Shown here: positions 44,171 through 56,997 of the stretch, piece by piece
Layout of the letters: each line of letters starts with the position of its first letter
Position numbering within the stretch: position 1 is the first letter of the stretch
NCBI GenBank assembly: GCA_019054805.1
Contig: JAHQIY010000001.1
Span: 5,904,501 to 5,968,500 of the forward strand
DNA: 64,000 nucleotides
Direction: 5' to 3'
Source: Brachionus manjavacas
Taxonomy: Eukaryota; Rotifera; Eurotatoria; Ploima; Brachionidae
The notes under the pieces: model-generated
Told to the model about the DNA's origin: nothing
Database searches by the model: none
Seen by the model: only the letters and a program-made list of their open reading frames with translations
Program-made: the position numbers and the translations under genes

Positions 44171-44236
44171 CCCTCAGCGGGTTTTGAACCTTCGATCCTC
44201 TGCTTGCAAGACTAACACGCAAACCATTCTCACCCA
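44171..44236 (-). mobile_element. tRNA-derived SINE head
   Basis: The minus strand reads GAATGGTTTGCGTGTTAG, TCTTGCAAGCAGAGGATC and the B-box-like GGTTCAAAACCC. The segment CTGCTTGCAAGACTAACAC-CAAACCATT recurs at 62365-62400, and a degenerate copy lies at 6866. It lacks a clean cloverleaf, so it is a SINE rather than a tRNA gene. Confidence 0.5.
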
Positions 44237-46204
44237 AAATCAATTCAATTCACTAGATAATATTGAACGTACTTTTTTTAAAAACAAAATCCTTTTTGCC
44301 AATCCTTAAAATATAGAAACGTAAAGTCTCAAATATATTTTAAAACTCAAATATGTTTCTTGAGTTTAAAAACTTTACATTATTTGATACCATTTTCTTT
44401 ATTTCGCTAATAACTTAAGTTGAAAATATATATCACTTTTTGAATTTTGAAATTTTATGTCCAAATATGATTTATTAGACTGGTTTCAATTTAATGAATT
44501 AGTGTTTGAATTTGATATTGTCAGAAGATTAGTTTTTAAGCAAGTTTTGATTACTGGATGAGTAGTAATCAAACTAATCGTCAGTCAAAGTGTGCCTGAC
44601 AAAGCTTTCATTAAATATTTTGTCCTTCATAAGTTTTAATACGAATACTACTGTTTCTATCTATTTTTTTAAGAAAATTCCTTGTGAAAAATACTTGATA
44701 TTAAGAAATTATACAAATAAAACAACTAAGATACGAGGCAGAGCATTTTACGAGAAACTAAATATTATTTGATTTTATTTGAAAATAAAACAAAACTTAT
44801 CTAAAATAAATAAAGTTTTTTAGAGGTCATTATATTTCAATTATAAATATTCAATTTAATTTTATTAATTTTAATGATCAGTATTTTACATTAGTAGATA
44901 TTCCATTGTATGTTTCGGATGAAGTAACTAAGAAAGAAGTTGAAGCAAATAAAAATGAAACTCAAGAAAGAAATAAAGCAAAATTGAGTAATGCACAGTG
45001 TCCAGATAGCATGTAATTCGACAGCGCCAGTGAAGATGTTTTTCTTTAAGTGATAAAGAACATGACCATTGCAATTTAAAAACATCAAGCAGGCTATCAA
45101 ATGAAATAAGAATTGAAATTAAAAAATATTTTGGAAAAATTACTAGAATGTGGAAAAAAAAATTTGGCCTAAAAAAGATAAAAAGAAATCAGCGATGTTA
45201 AAGAAATGCGTAGGAACATTTTTAGTCAATTTAAAAAGAGAGCTCTTACTATTTGGATCGGGTTGATTGGGAAGACAGTAATTGCACCTGAGCAACATTT
45301 TCCAAGCAGTAAATGTGCAAACATTTAGTCAGTCAGATTAAAATATGTCAAACCACTACCAGCAGAAATCTTTCTTCTTTGAAATTTATTTTTAATAATT
45401 TTTAAAAAAAAATTTGATAAATTTAAATTGAAAATATTTCACAAATATCGTATTAATTATTGAAATCATCAATTTATTTTTAAGCCACAGAATCAGTATT
45501 AAAAAGCTCGATTTTATTAATTTATCATTCAATGTCAAAATTGGATCTAGTTGTTCATCATTTTCTGTGTTAATAGTTGACAAGGTTTTGAACCTGGATA
45601 GTCTAAGTAGAATTCAAACGCTCTACCACTCGACTATCGCAACTCTTTTGTATTTTATTTTATTTTTAATTTTTAAACAATTTGATACTAAACAAGTAAA
45701 ATTTAAAATCTAAAAAAAGAATGCATCTTGAATCAACTTAATAGTTATTATGATTGAAAAATACTATGAAAAAATGTTCAACTTCAACAAGAGCTTATCT
45801 CTCTATCAAGTACAAATGATGCTTGATGGTGTCCAAAAGAATTTATTTAATTTGCTATGCTATTAATTTTATTTTAATTTAGGTTTAATATTTTTGGTGA
45901 TTGTCCTTGAGCAAAATATGCTTAGAAAAGTTTAAACAAACTAAAAAACTATTTTAAACAACTTTAGATTAAGCTCTTGATTAATTGGAATGTTTGAACT
46001 TATAAAATTTCAAACTTATTTTGCTGCATTTTAATTAATTTTCATATTATTTTAATTTTGGTTCATTACTATTTCAACTATTAAGTGTGACTTATCAAAC
46101 TAAATAGAAAAAAAAAAATTTTATTTGGATTCTTTACTTATTTTAAATTATTTAATTTAGCACTTTAATTTTAGATAAAACTGAAGATGAAGAAAAATTA
46201 ATTA
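44237..46204. other. Mostly non-coding; decayed ORF at 44886-45010
   Basis: A plus-strand frame (LVDIPLYVSDEVTKKEVEAN ... AQCPDSM, stop at about 45016) looks protein-like and is followed by fragments to ~45330. It is likely a decayed mobile-element or host gene with no recognisable domain. Besides the tRNA-like sequence, nothing else is seen. Confidence 0.35.
45574..45645 (-). tRNA. tRNA-like sequence, anticodon TCT (possible pseudogene or SINE head)
   Basis: The minus strand has an acceptor-like AGTTG paired with CAACT, a D-arm GAGTGGTAGAGC, an anticodon stem-loop TTTGA-ATTCTAC-TTAGA (anticodon TCT, Arg) and a T-arm CCAGG-TTCAAAA-CCTTG with one mismatch. The acceptor stem is incomplete (5 bp then mismatches), so it is probably a pseudogene or a tRNA-derived repeat head rather than a working tRNA-Arg. 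Confidence 0.35.
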
Positions 46205-46540
46205 GTTATTCTTGCTGCGACACCTTGCATGTAGAGTGACTGAGCTAATCACTGTCGATTGATTGTGCAGAGCTGTAGCTGTAGCAGGCGATTCCATTGT
46301 ATTTGTCTTTTAAAATTAGCGGTTGACTTAGATTTCGCCACATTTTCTGGAAACTTATTACAATGCGGAACTGAGAAAAATACATGTTACTGCAGCTACA
46401 AAATCGTTTCTAATTTGGTCTGGAAAACTGCTATTTCCTCTTAACGCCCCGGCAGTACTCTTGTTTGTATTCACCAGATTCTTGACCAGGCTTACCTTTT
46501 CTATTCCATTCACTAATTTGTTCATTTCAATCAAGTCCTC
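46205..46540 (-). mobile_element. CR1-like LINE 3' fragment
   Basis: Minus-strand counterpart of 24000-24330: shared pieces include GGTGTCGCAGCAAGAA at the 3' side, GCAGAGCTGTAG-type sequence, ACAATGCGG/CCGCATTG and the GAATGGAATAGAAAAGGTAA block. The coding frame has several breaks. The tail is AATAACTAATT rather than CTA. Confidence 0.7.
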
Positions 46541-49500
46541 TAAATCAATAAAATTAATAAAAAAATTAATTAAAAAGTCAGTTACCTAAAATTTTTTTCT
46601 TAATGAAATAAATTTCCAAATAAACCATAATCTTAAAATTATATCGGCCAGAGTTATCTGCTTTTATCCATAAGGTTCATGCTTCAGACAAAAATTATAT
46701 TTCGTTGAATAACTCACATTTATAAATAGGTGATACATTTCTTAAAGAAATATAATTTAATTTTTTAACATTTTATGATTTTTGGGATTGTTAATTATAA
46801 AAAAAAGTTTTGTTCAAGTAATAACTTTGACTTAAATTTTTAGTCTGCTACAAATGAGTCAGGAAGAAAGAAAAATAAATTAAGTTAATACGATTAAATG
46901 ATACTGTCTAGAAGATAATAAAAAAATTATTGAGATTAATGATAAAATCCTAACAAATTGAGAAAAATTAAAATGATTTGCTTGAATATTTTTAATCAAA
47001 AAATAAAAAATTCATAAGAATAATAAAAAAATTTTATTATTATTTAAAAAAAGAAAATTAAAACATTTCTATTTTTGAGAAATAGAAAGACATTTTGAGG
47101 CTTAGTTGATTGATTTTTGTGTGAATACTCATGTTGGCCGAGCATTAGCATTTTTTAATACCACCCTGAATTTTATGCATTTTGATTCTCGAGCAATAAA
47201 TATTCGAAATTTGATTTTAATAGAATAATTATTAAATATCCTAGATCTTTTCATAGAGCTTTTAATATCAATATAAATATTTTTGAGGTATTTTGTGCAA
47301 ACTAATTAATTTTGAATTTTGAGAATTTTCTTTTTCATTCTTTTTATTTTATTCTTTAAAATAAGAAATTATTTTTTTTAAGTCATCAGTATTTTGATAA
47401 AATCTATTGAATTATGAATTATTCAATTCATTTGTTAATAAAAGATAATGATTAAAAGAGAAATTAATGAGTAATAAAAAATTTAAAAAAAAAATTTTTA
47501 AAATTGTTATTTTTGGTTACTAAAAATATTGAAAATAAAAAAATTTTGAGTGGTTAAATTTTTTAAAGATAATTAAAAAATATATTTTCGATTGAAAATT
47601 AAATTTTACCAAAATAGTTTCCCCTTTTTATTAGCTACTTATTTGATTTAATTAATAAATAAACATCTCTTTTGTAAAACATCTATGGTAACTAGATTCA
47701 CAGAAATATACAGTGACAGTAAAAGTTTGTCTGTTAAATAATGAGGATAAATAAATAAAAGAAATCCAAAACTATTTTAGCAAGATTTCAAAGGAGCTTT
47801 CAATGAGACCAGGATAACTTAATGCTATGACTCTGTACATGACAGTATAAATAATACAGTGATATAGCCGCTAATCCATCGATTTTTAAAGATTCCTAAT
47901 CAATAATAGTTACTTTGGAAAAGATTTCAAAATAGATTTTAATATTTAATCTTTATAAAAATGAATTTATAAAAAAGTAAAATTATTTTTCAGAATTTAA
48001 TGGAAATAAAATTGAATAAATTTTAATGCAGTAATTATGAACTATTGAAATGAAAAACCAAGGCAAAATTTGATCAGGCTTAAGCGAGGAATTATCGATT
48101 TATATTAACTATCTATTGTTGCAGAACTAATTTTAATTTAATAAATATTTGAACAAAAATAAAATCCCATTAAAAAAATATTCCTTTATTCATATCAAAG
48201 TATATTTTTAATAAATATTAATTTTTCAATTATTCATTTTAAGGATTAAATTATTTATCTGTAGTTTGTCAATTTCTTTGAATTTTTACATCATTTTTTA
48301 GGAGACATTTCAAGAGTTAAGCATAATTTTTCCACTAAAATTAAATTTGAATTTAACAATCTATAAAGAAATGCTTCATTAGGTAATAATTTAATTTTAC
48401 ACAGAAATATGTTAAATCAATCGTCTTTGATTTCAGATTAAAAATTTAAAATATCGAATTTATAAATTAATTAAAAATTTTCAAAATTTTTTTTCGACGT
48501 AGTTAGAAAATATTTCAAAAAAAAATGTTTTTAAATTTTTTTTTTGATAGAATCAATAGATAGATTATTTTTTTTGTTAACGTTAATATTTTTAAAATCC
48601 TTAAAATAATTTTTTTTATTAAAAATTTTTTCAATGTTCTTAAAAGGATTAGCATCAAGTATTAAATTTATTCTCTGAGACTTTAGAACTGAGAATTCGC
48701 ACTATTAAATTAAAATAATAGCTTCTTTGAAGTTAAATTATTTCATTTTTTAACATTTTAATTAATTCTGGAGAACATTGTACGATTTTAAAAAAACTTT
48801 TTTTTTTATTTCAAAAAAATTATCTGAATTTACATTTATGACAATGAAAATTTATTTATATTAAAAAATTATCAAGCACGAAATTTTTCGATTTCTTTAA
48901 AATTAATGAACTAATTATAAAAATTTAAGTTTTATATTTCATCTTGTTTTTTAACAAAAAAAAATCGATTTAGATTTTTCAAAAATAAATATTTTTAAAT
49001 AAATGTAAGTTGAATTTTTTTCCTTGAATTTTACCTGTTTTTAAAGTCACGATTTCAAAAAAAATTTAATTTATTCCTTTTTAAAAAAAACAATGTTTTT
49101 GACCAAAAATTTTTGTTCTATAATATAACATTTTTTTTTTAAATAAATCATGAAATACATATAATTAGAATTTAATTTTTTAGGGAAAAATCGAATTAAA
49201 TATTTACCTATTGATCTAAAAATTTTAATCTTGTATGGTAAAGTAATAAATTATCGAAAAAAATTGAAAAAAAAAGAAAATGATCAATAGTTTTTTTTAA
49301 TATTTAATTTTACAAAAAAATCAATTCATATAAATTATTTTCTTTTTTTTTGTTCATTTAGTAATTTTTTTTAATTCAGTTTTGTTTAAATATTTTATGA
49401 TTTTACAGTTACGTGAATTCAACTATTACTTTGAGTGTTAATTTTTATTAGCTGATTAAAAAATTTTTGAATTTGTGATATAATTTTTTCTTACTTAAAA

Positions 49501-52149
49501 GAAGAAATTGAAAATTTTTTTTTTTTTTTTTCTCTCTTTTTTAGCCAATTTTAGAAAAATTTTTTTAATTTAAATGACTCATTTTTTCCTTTTTCATATG
49601 TTAAACTTTTAATCTCATCTAAAATCCTCATTTTCGCTCAACAGCAGTCTCTTTCGTGACCTCATTTTTCTTCATTTTTATTATTTTTATTAATATTAAA
49701 AAATAATTATATTATTTAAATCTTTCATTTAAGATAATTTGCAGACAAGGTTCTTTTATCAAAATGTGCATCAAGTTCTGCGCCATTTAAATTAACGATT
49801 TTTTATACTAGTCCCAAAAAATCTGCAAAATTTTTAACATATTAGATACTCTATAAAATTTGGTTAAAGTACGGCATTGAATGCTGAATAAGAAATGTGC
49901 TTTTGAATTATTTTATATTTAAAAATATATAGTTGTGAAAAATTTTTATCAATAAAATTTGATCTCAAACTTCGATTTGGTTTAGAATCACCAGCTCAAT
50001 TTAATTTCAAAATTCTTCTTAGATCATAATGCCGAAATTTTCGATTCCATAGTTTTTGATTTATTTTTGTTCAAAAATACTAATCTGTCTTATTGATTAA
50101 ATATTTTTTTAAAGTTGCCATCGTTATCATCCAATTATGATCGAAAATCTTTAAATTAACAAAGTATTATTTTATAAAAACTTTAAATTCTTTTTGAGAT
50201 ATGCGTTTTTTTTAGCAATTAGTAATATATTTAGATGTAACTTTATAACCGATAAAAACAAACATTATTTAGAAATTGTCCAAAAATAAAAACAAGCTAA
50301 TAAATTATTAAAATTAATCTAAGCTGTTTTAATTAAACATTTTTTAGCAATTCTAGTTTTTTCTAGCTTTCAAAATAATTAATAGATCAATAAAGAACCG
50401 CAGCTAAAATCTTAAGCTATTTATGTTTAGTCTGAGTATGCATCAAAAGCCTGTTTTAAATAAGCTGTTTTAGAAATTTGTATCCGTCAACTAGAAATTT
50501 GAAAATATAAAAAAATTATAGAGCTTTTTTAATGCCAAAGTTTAGAATGATTGGAGTTAAGATAGCTTTATTGTGAATCGGATTTAAATAAGCCTTAATT
50601 TTAAATTAATTTAAAAAGACAGGAAAAAACTTGACATTTTGCTCTTTAATTATTAATTATTTTAAAGGAAGTTTCAATCATTTTTGATTTCGAATTTATA
50701 AAAATATTTTTTTCCTTAAAAAAAAATATCAAAAATTTCTTTCAAAAATATTTTTTTTTGAAATTGAATAATCCAGTATAAGTAATTTGAGCAAAAAATA
50801 TTGAGTATGGGTTTTAAATGAGTGAATTACTCAAATTTATAATATTCTCAATCACGAATAAAAATAATTAATCAAAATTTTCGCTAAAAAAAGGTAATAT
50901 TTACGTAATAAAGAATAAACTTTTTTCGTCATTTTTTTATTAGTTTATTTTACTTGTTTTTTTTTCATTAAAAACGATTTTGTTTCTTTAAGGTTTTTCA
51001 TTCACGTGATATTATATTCATTTTTTGCTTCAAACTTTCTAATTTCTACACTCTATTTAAATAATTTTTAAAATTTAATTTCATTTGTGAATTTTTTTTA
51101 CATTCGATTTTTTTTTGAACACGCAATTTCTATTTTATAAATTAAAAAATTAATTTTTTTTGCAATATAAATTTTGTTAGGTAAAAATAAATTGTAAATT
51201 GTAGATTTTTTTATTAAATTATTTTGACTTAATTTAATTTTTTTCACCTCATGGATATAATCAGAATTTTACTTCAAAATTAAAATAGAACTACTAAAAA
51301 TTTTGTTAATATTGACATCAGAGCTTTCGATCGATCCGATAATTAAGATTTTAATTGAATTAAATAATATAATTATAATTTTCTTTGAAAATTTCTTTAA
51401 CTATCGATTAATTTTTATTATTGACCGCCTATTTTTAAGAAAACTGATCATCAAATTTTAGATAAACTAAGATCCAAACCCTTTTGCTACTTTTTGACAT
51501 CTAGCTACCATTTTGTTCGAAATTTTATCTTAGTCTTAATTGAAAATTTTCTTACAAAAATGTTAACATAAACATATAGATAGATATAATTTTGATCACC
51601 AAGCAGTCAAAACTTTTAATTTTTTAGCTGTGTTCAAGTCACCAAAGTCACTTTGGTCACAATAATCGAACCCAAAGTGCATTTAATGCACTTTATTGTT
51701 TTGTCGTGAAGTTCAATGCTAATAAATCGATTAATGCTAAATTTATTTAAAAAAAATTTTTACAAAAAAAGGTTTAGTATTCCATCAATTTTCTTTAATT
51801 TTATTCTACAATAAGTTATGATTATGACTTTTATTATGTTTTCTTCAATAAAATGATTAAGAATAGTGAACTATTTAAAAATGGTAAAAACTTTTAATTA
51901 AGATTCTTTAAAAGATCAGTTTATTTGAATTTTTTTAGTCGTATTGGAACACGTAAGGTTAAGTTAAAAGTTTTAACAGGTGTAAAACCAGGGTTTATAG
52001 TTTAGAAGATCTATTTTAATTTGTTTTGATTGAAAAGAAGACATACATTTTTTTGTGATATCCTTGGGGTAAATCCCTCAAAAAATATTTATCAAATATT
52101 AAAAACAAATATTGAATTTATTTATTTTTATCATTATGAATTCATCTTT
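46541..52149. other. Long AT-rich stretch with no gene
   Basis: About 5.6 kb of extremely A/T-rich sequence. No coding frame, RNA gene, microsatellite or inverted repeat stood out on either strand. Long-distance homology to other repeats cannot be judged by eye. Confidence 0.5.
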
Positions 52150-53940
52150 TTTATTTCTAAGGATCACAATTACGATGGTCCTTAGAATATGGGTAAGGGT
52201 TGCTGGAAAAAAATTTAAAAAAGATCATCATGGTCAAAAAGCTATTTTTTTCCTTATTCACTCCTTGTGGACATAGAATAATTACTTTTGACTTCCACTC
52301 AAGTCGATCTTTTGCCTTTACCCTTGTTTCTTCCCATGTCATTTTCATTTCGATCAGCTCTTTCGTGGTTGTTGACCTCCATATTACTGCAGGTCGTTCT
52401 ACCTTACGTCACCCTTTAGGTTTCTATTGAAGGGCACTTTTTGGTAGTCTTGTTTCTTTCATTCTAAGGACATGTCCAAGCCATTCATAATACGCTGACT
52501 TAATGGCTCTGAATTTGTTCTTTTGTATAGGTCAGTACTTGAGAATGTCTCAGGCCAATTAATCCCGAGTATCCTCCGCAGACTTCCGGCTTTTAAAGTA
52601 GGTGTTCATATATCAGAGGTTTTTTTAAAAAAAGATCTAAAAGATCAATAAAAGTTTTTTGTTCTAGTTGTCAAAAGAAGAAGGATCCACAGATCGCATG
52701 TGTGATCTTGTGTAGCGTATGTAGGTATCCTTTTGAGCTGACTTCGTCCGCTTCACGAGCAAACCGGTTAGCTTTTACAGTTTCTCTTATTACATATTGC
52801 TCCTTTCTTCACAAGCCTATTCTTTATTTCATATGATGTTTCTAATTTCTCGCGAATTTGATTCGATTTTTGCTTGAAGCATTTTCATTATGATTTCTCC
52901 TCTTTCAGCTATCAGTGTCCAAGTCTCATTGGATATTTATCTCTTCTTTTTGTGTTTTACAAAACCCAGTACCTCTGCTGCTGATAGGCTTCCCAAATTT
53001 CTAAAAATCTTTTCCAAATATCTGACTCCTCTCGTTTTTCAAGCTTTTAGAGACCCTTTCGAAGCTTGTTGGTGTATTCTGTTTTAGATTCGGGATCAAC
53101 TAGGAGTTCATAATTGTATTTCTTTGCTTCTTTTCTCTGATAGACATTTCCCAGTTTCAATTTTATACACACTCTTCCTATTTAGTGATCATTTTAAATT
53201 TCGGCACCTCAAAAGCTTTTGGTTTCATTTAAGGAGAGTTCCATCTCGTGTTGATCATTATATGATCGATTTCGTTTAAGGTTTTCTTATCTGGTGATCG
53301 CCATGTCAGTTAATGTATATTTTTGTGCTGAAACGTAGTTCCACCTAGGCAGAGGTTGTTGGTAATACAAAGATCTACTAGTCTTCACCACTGCTTTATA
53401 TTTCTCAGCATCCGTTGATGTCCATGCATTTCTTAAACCCATTGTTATTACTCCCAAGTTTTACGTTCATGTCACCCAAGACAATCAAGAGGTTACGTCG
53501 AGGAACTTTGTCTTTTTCTATTGTCTTTTATCTACCCTTTTAACCGTGTACGAATCAGTCTTGAATTTATTGGCTCCCACTCTATACTCTATAATGTTGT
53601 CTTGTGTTTTCAGATCGAGAATACAAGAAGGTTTATGTACTGCTGTTTATTTGGCCTGACCCCGTCCAACTAATTTCACATATACCTAGCACCCTTAAAC
53701 CGTGTTAATCCATAACCAGTGCTGCTTTAGCGCATCTTGATGTTTTAGGCATGGTTCTGACATTCCAGGTTCTGACTCTTAATCTGTATTTCGCAGTAAA
53801 TATCCCATTTTTCTGCTTGCAATCTCCACGTAGGTTTTCAGTTTCAAACTTCATAACTGACGTTGTATCGGCCATTGGAATGCTACCACGACTCTCTTAA
53901 GCATCTATCTGATTTCTTGATTTCCTTGATACTATTTTTA
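52150..53940 (-). mobile_element. RTE-like LINE with RT core deleted
   Basis: Read on the minus strand from ~53890: an endonuclease start (RLRVRTWNVRTMPKTSRCAK; ISWTGSGQI), a pre-RT linker (KYNYELLVDPESKTEYTNKL), then near 52670 a jump to the C-terminal block (LRRILGINWPETFSSTDLYK, EWLGHVLRMKETRLPKSAL, TWEETRVKAKDRLEWKSKV). The block order is that of RTE-type endonuclease-reverse transcriptases. The catalytic RT motifs between are absent, and many frameshifts and stops remain. Confidence 0.75.
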
Positions 53941-54044
53941 TACTTAGGTGGTCGGGTATTTAGCCCTACGCCCTTGCAGAAGAGCCTTTGGAGTTGATGA
54001 TCCTTTTCAACCGCAAATTTCCCATTTAACTTTGTTCTTGGAAT

Positions 54045-54134
54045 TCCTCTGGAAGGATTCAAACCTTCGACCTTTTACTTACCAAATATATTTAAAGCGG
54101 CTGATCGAACCATCAGACCATCAGCTCGGCCAAA
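54045..54134 (-). mobile_element. tRNA-derived SINE-like head next to RTE LINE
   Basis: The minus strand reads GGCCGAGCTGATGGTCTGATGG (A-box-like region), then GGTCGAAGGTTTGAATCC, a good B-box. It continues into ~100 bp of body before the RTE-like LINE. No complete cloverleaf could be drawn. Confidence 0.45.
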
Positions 54135-55460
54135 AAGCTATTATAGGACATAAAATTAGTCTATTAATTATCATCGAAGCTATGTATCAAATCACTTTCT
54201 CCTATAAATCATTTTATTTGAAAAAAAAATATTTGTTTTAATTTTTGGAGTAACAATACCTTCTTTATAAAAGACAGTGAAGATTTGAACTATTTTTATT
54301 GAGTCAATTATTGGATTTATAAAAAATTTTAGTTTTTTAGAATATGAACAAAACCATTTAATTTTAAAACAAGGATTAATAAATTTTGATAAATTTAAGC
54401 CTTTATTTTCTTGTCGAAAGACTTATCATAAAATTTAACTTTGAAATTTGATATGAAAAATTAATTAACCCGAAGCTACACACCACCTAAACATTAAATA
54501 TTCTTATTTATATTTCCGACACCTTTACCCCTAAAAATATCAAAAGAGACAAAAAAATTTTTCGCTCTTTTATTTTACAAATAATCTAGTAATTTCAGCG
54601 TTTTTTAATTTTTTGATTTTACATAAATTACCAGGATTTAAGTAGATTTAATCAAATTCTAAATTCGCAAAAATTTTACTAGAAAATTTTTTTAAAAAAT
54701 CATTCATATTGTTTTTTTATTTAATTCTCTTTGCTTCTTTTTCGGAGAGAGGACTTTGTCTTACTGGCACCATGATTTCTTCAAAAATCTGGCGAGTTTG
54801 CCTTTATTTAGCTTGATGCAATTGCCAAGACTGTCGATGGCTGAATAAAGTTCTATTAGACTTTTTTTTCTTTTTTTCGGTCATTGAACTATTCTATCTC
54901 TTGCAATAATTTTTTTCCTATATTCATCTGTCAAGCGTAACACTTTAGGTACAAATCTCTCTCAATCAATGATAGAGTTAATTTAGATCTTACATTCATT
55001 AATCAAAGTATTAGTGATAAAATGAACAAGCAAGTTTTTAGTTGATTATTTATTCAATGCAGCATTCTAAAATTACGATTATTATCTTTTTTAATTTTCA
55101 CCGTATTGTCTTTCGGAGAAAAATTTTAAACATTTAATTGATAATATTTTTTTTGGTTTTAGGTAATGGTCACTCTGTAAGGCCCTGATGTCCGAAAAAA
55201 TTAGCTTTTCTCGATATTTTTTCTTATATCCTAAATTTAAAGGTTGGATCCATAAATGCGTAGAGTTTGGTCAATCAAGCTAAAATATATTTTAGTTTTT
55301 TTTTGTTGATTAAATTAAAAAATTTAGAATTTAAAATTTAATAAATATTTATCGAACATCTGTCATAAAAATTTAAAATAAATTTAAAATTTAAACTGAT
55401 TTTATCATTTGTTTAAACTATTAGAAAATTTTAAATAGATAAGTGCTCAAATTGCCCAAA
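54135..55460. other. Non-coding stretch upstream of the Cys/His-rich gene
   Basis: AT-rich. 54740-54970 and 55160-55280 are less biased and may be decayed repeats or 5' regulatory sequence; no frame was recognised. No TATA box was placed for the gene at 55461. Confidence 0.4.
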
Positions 55461-56480
55461 ATGGGTAATTGCACTTCAGACCAAAATGACAAGTTTCTAA
55501 AAAAACACTTCCAAAAATCGAATGGTACTGAAATAATCGAAGCATTTATTCATCAAAAGATACTGGATCACCACGAAAACATGGTTAGTCAGCATTTTTC
55601 TTGTTGCTGCATTTGTCACATTAATCACTGCTACAATACTTGCACCCGATGTCACAAAAATGAATTTCTTTCAATGTTAATTAAAGAATACGAGATTGTG
55701 AAGCGTCAAGCATGCTTGAGCTGCCAAACAAGCCAGGTCAAGAAGCCCATCAGAGATTTCCAAGATAATTATTTTTGTATAAATCATGATGCGCAATTAA
55801 ATAATTTTGTGTGCAATCAGGACATTTTGACTAAGGAAAACTGGAGCTTTCCCAAATATAGCACACTCAAGTTTCCGTCTAAACAAATTAATATGTGCAA
55901 ATCTGCTAATTATGCCGAGAGAGATGATAGTGCTTCAGCTAAAATTGACTTGATTAAACATGAAAATTTGCTACTCACTTCTAATTGTTATGCGCAAAAA
56001 ATCAATGACAATATTTTAGTAAGTAAATTGATTTTTTTTCTATAATGTTTTTTCCTTCAAAAAAAAATATTAAATATTCTTCATCAGTGCTCAGTGAATG
56101 AAAATTTTGCCAACGAAAAATCGGATAAAAAAATGCTTCAAAATTTTGCCTTCGAAAAACTAAAACTTGAATCAATAATCGAGTCAGTTGGTTTTATTCT
56201 TATTCCTTCAGCTAAGTACGCAAATCAAGCTCTGATTGACTTGATAAATTATTATGGTCAATCCAAGTAGTGAGTTTTTTATTTTTAAATATTTTGAATA
56301 AAAAAGTTTATTTATGGTTAATTTTATTAATTTTTTAGCTCGATCAAAAATCACGGTTTGTATCTGTCAGAAAATCAGACAAACTTAGAAGCTCTTAAAT
56401 TCCAGGAACTAAATCAGGACAAAATTAATGATGTATTAAATCAACTTTGCTCTAACTCAAGTAAAAAGAAAAAATTTTAA
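55461..56480 (+). CDS. Cys/His-rich protein with N-myristoylation signal, family unknown
   Basis: Three exons 55461-56018, 56088-56269 and 56339-56480; introns of 69 bp each (GTAAGT...ATCAG, phase 0; GTGAGT...TTTAG, phase 2) give 293 residues. The N-terminus MGNCTSDQ fits the G-x3-S/T myristoylation signal with Cys4 available for palmitoylation, so membrane attachment on the cytoplasmic side is likely. A dense Cys/His cluster (CCCICHINHCYNTCTRCHK, residues 48-66), then CLSC (85-88) and further Cys/His residues suggest zinc binding, possibly a RING- or B-box-like fold, but the spacing matches no family I know. The rest is hydrophilic, with VGFILIPSAKYANQAL before the last intron. An alternative end through a GTAAAA donor in the last exon would change only the final residues. 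The start is the ATG in the context CCCAAAATGG. Confidence 0.75.
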
Positions 56481-56995
56481 AAAAATATTTTTTTTTACTT
56501 AACAACTTTGATAATCATTACTTTAGGAAAATAATCTACTAATAGGTCTATCGATTTCGTTGAGAATTCGATATTTGATTAAGATTATTTTATTTTGGGT
56601 GCAACTTATTTGATTAAAGCCTTAGTTAAAGAAAATACTATTTATGACTTAAAAACAAAAGAAAAGAGAAAAGCGTCATTATTGAGTCATTAAAAAAACG
56701 GAATTAGGAAATTTTCGTGATTTTTATGCCGGAAATTAGCAAAGAATTTAAACATAGTTTCATTATTATATGTACAAAAAGGCTATTAAATTTAATTAAT
56801 TTTTTTTTGCTAAATGTTTCTAATCTTTCATCGGAAATTCACTGTTTTAGTTTAATTAAAATAAATTAAAAAAAATTTCCGACCTCAGATCAAAAATTTT
56901 GATGCTGGCCACTACTCACAAAATTAATGTTGAAAAAATCCTTACCCTGCAAAAAGTTACCCTTGCTTCAGAAAATTTTTTAAAATTATTGCTAT
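56481..56995. other. Non-coding, 3' of the Cys/His-rich gene
   Basis: AT-rich with no further exon recognised. AATAAATT at about 56862 could serve as a poly(A) signal but is 380 bp away. Confidence 0.4.
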
Positions 56996-56997
56996 TA

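Noticed and set aside
46541-52149. Various short A/T-rich hairpins and poly-T runs
   Set aside because: At this composition such pairings are expected by chance, and none had ordered repeats or long perfect arms.
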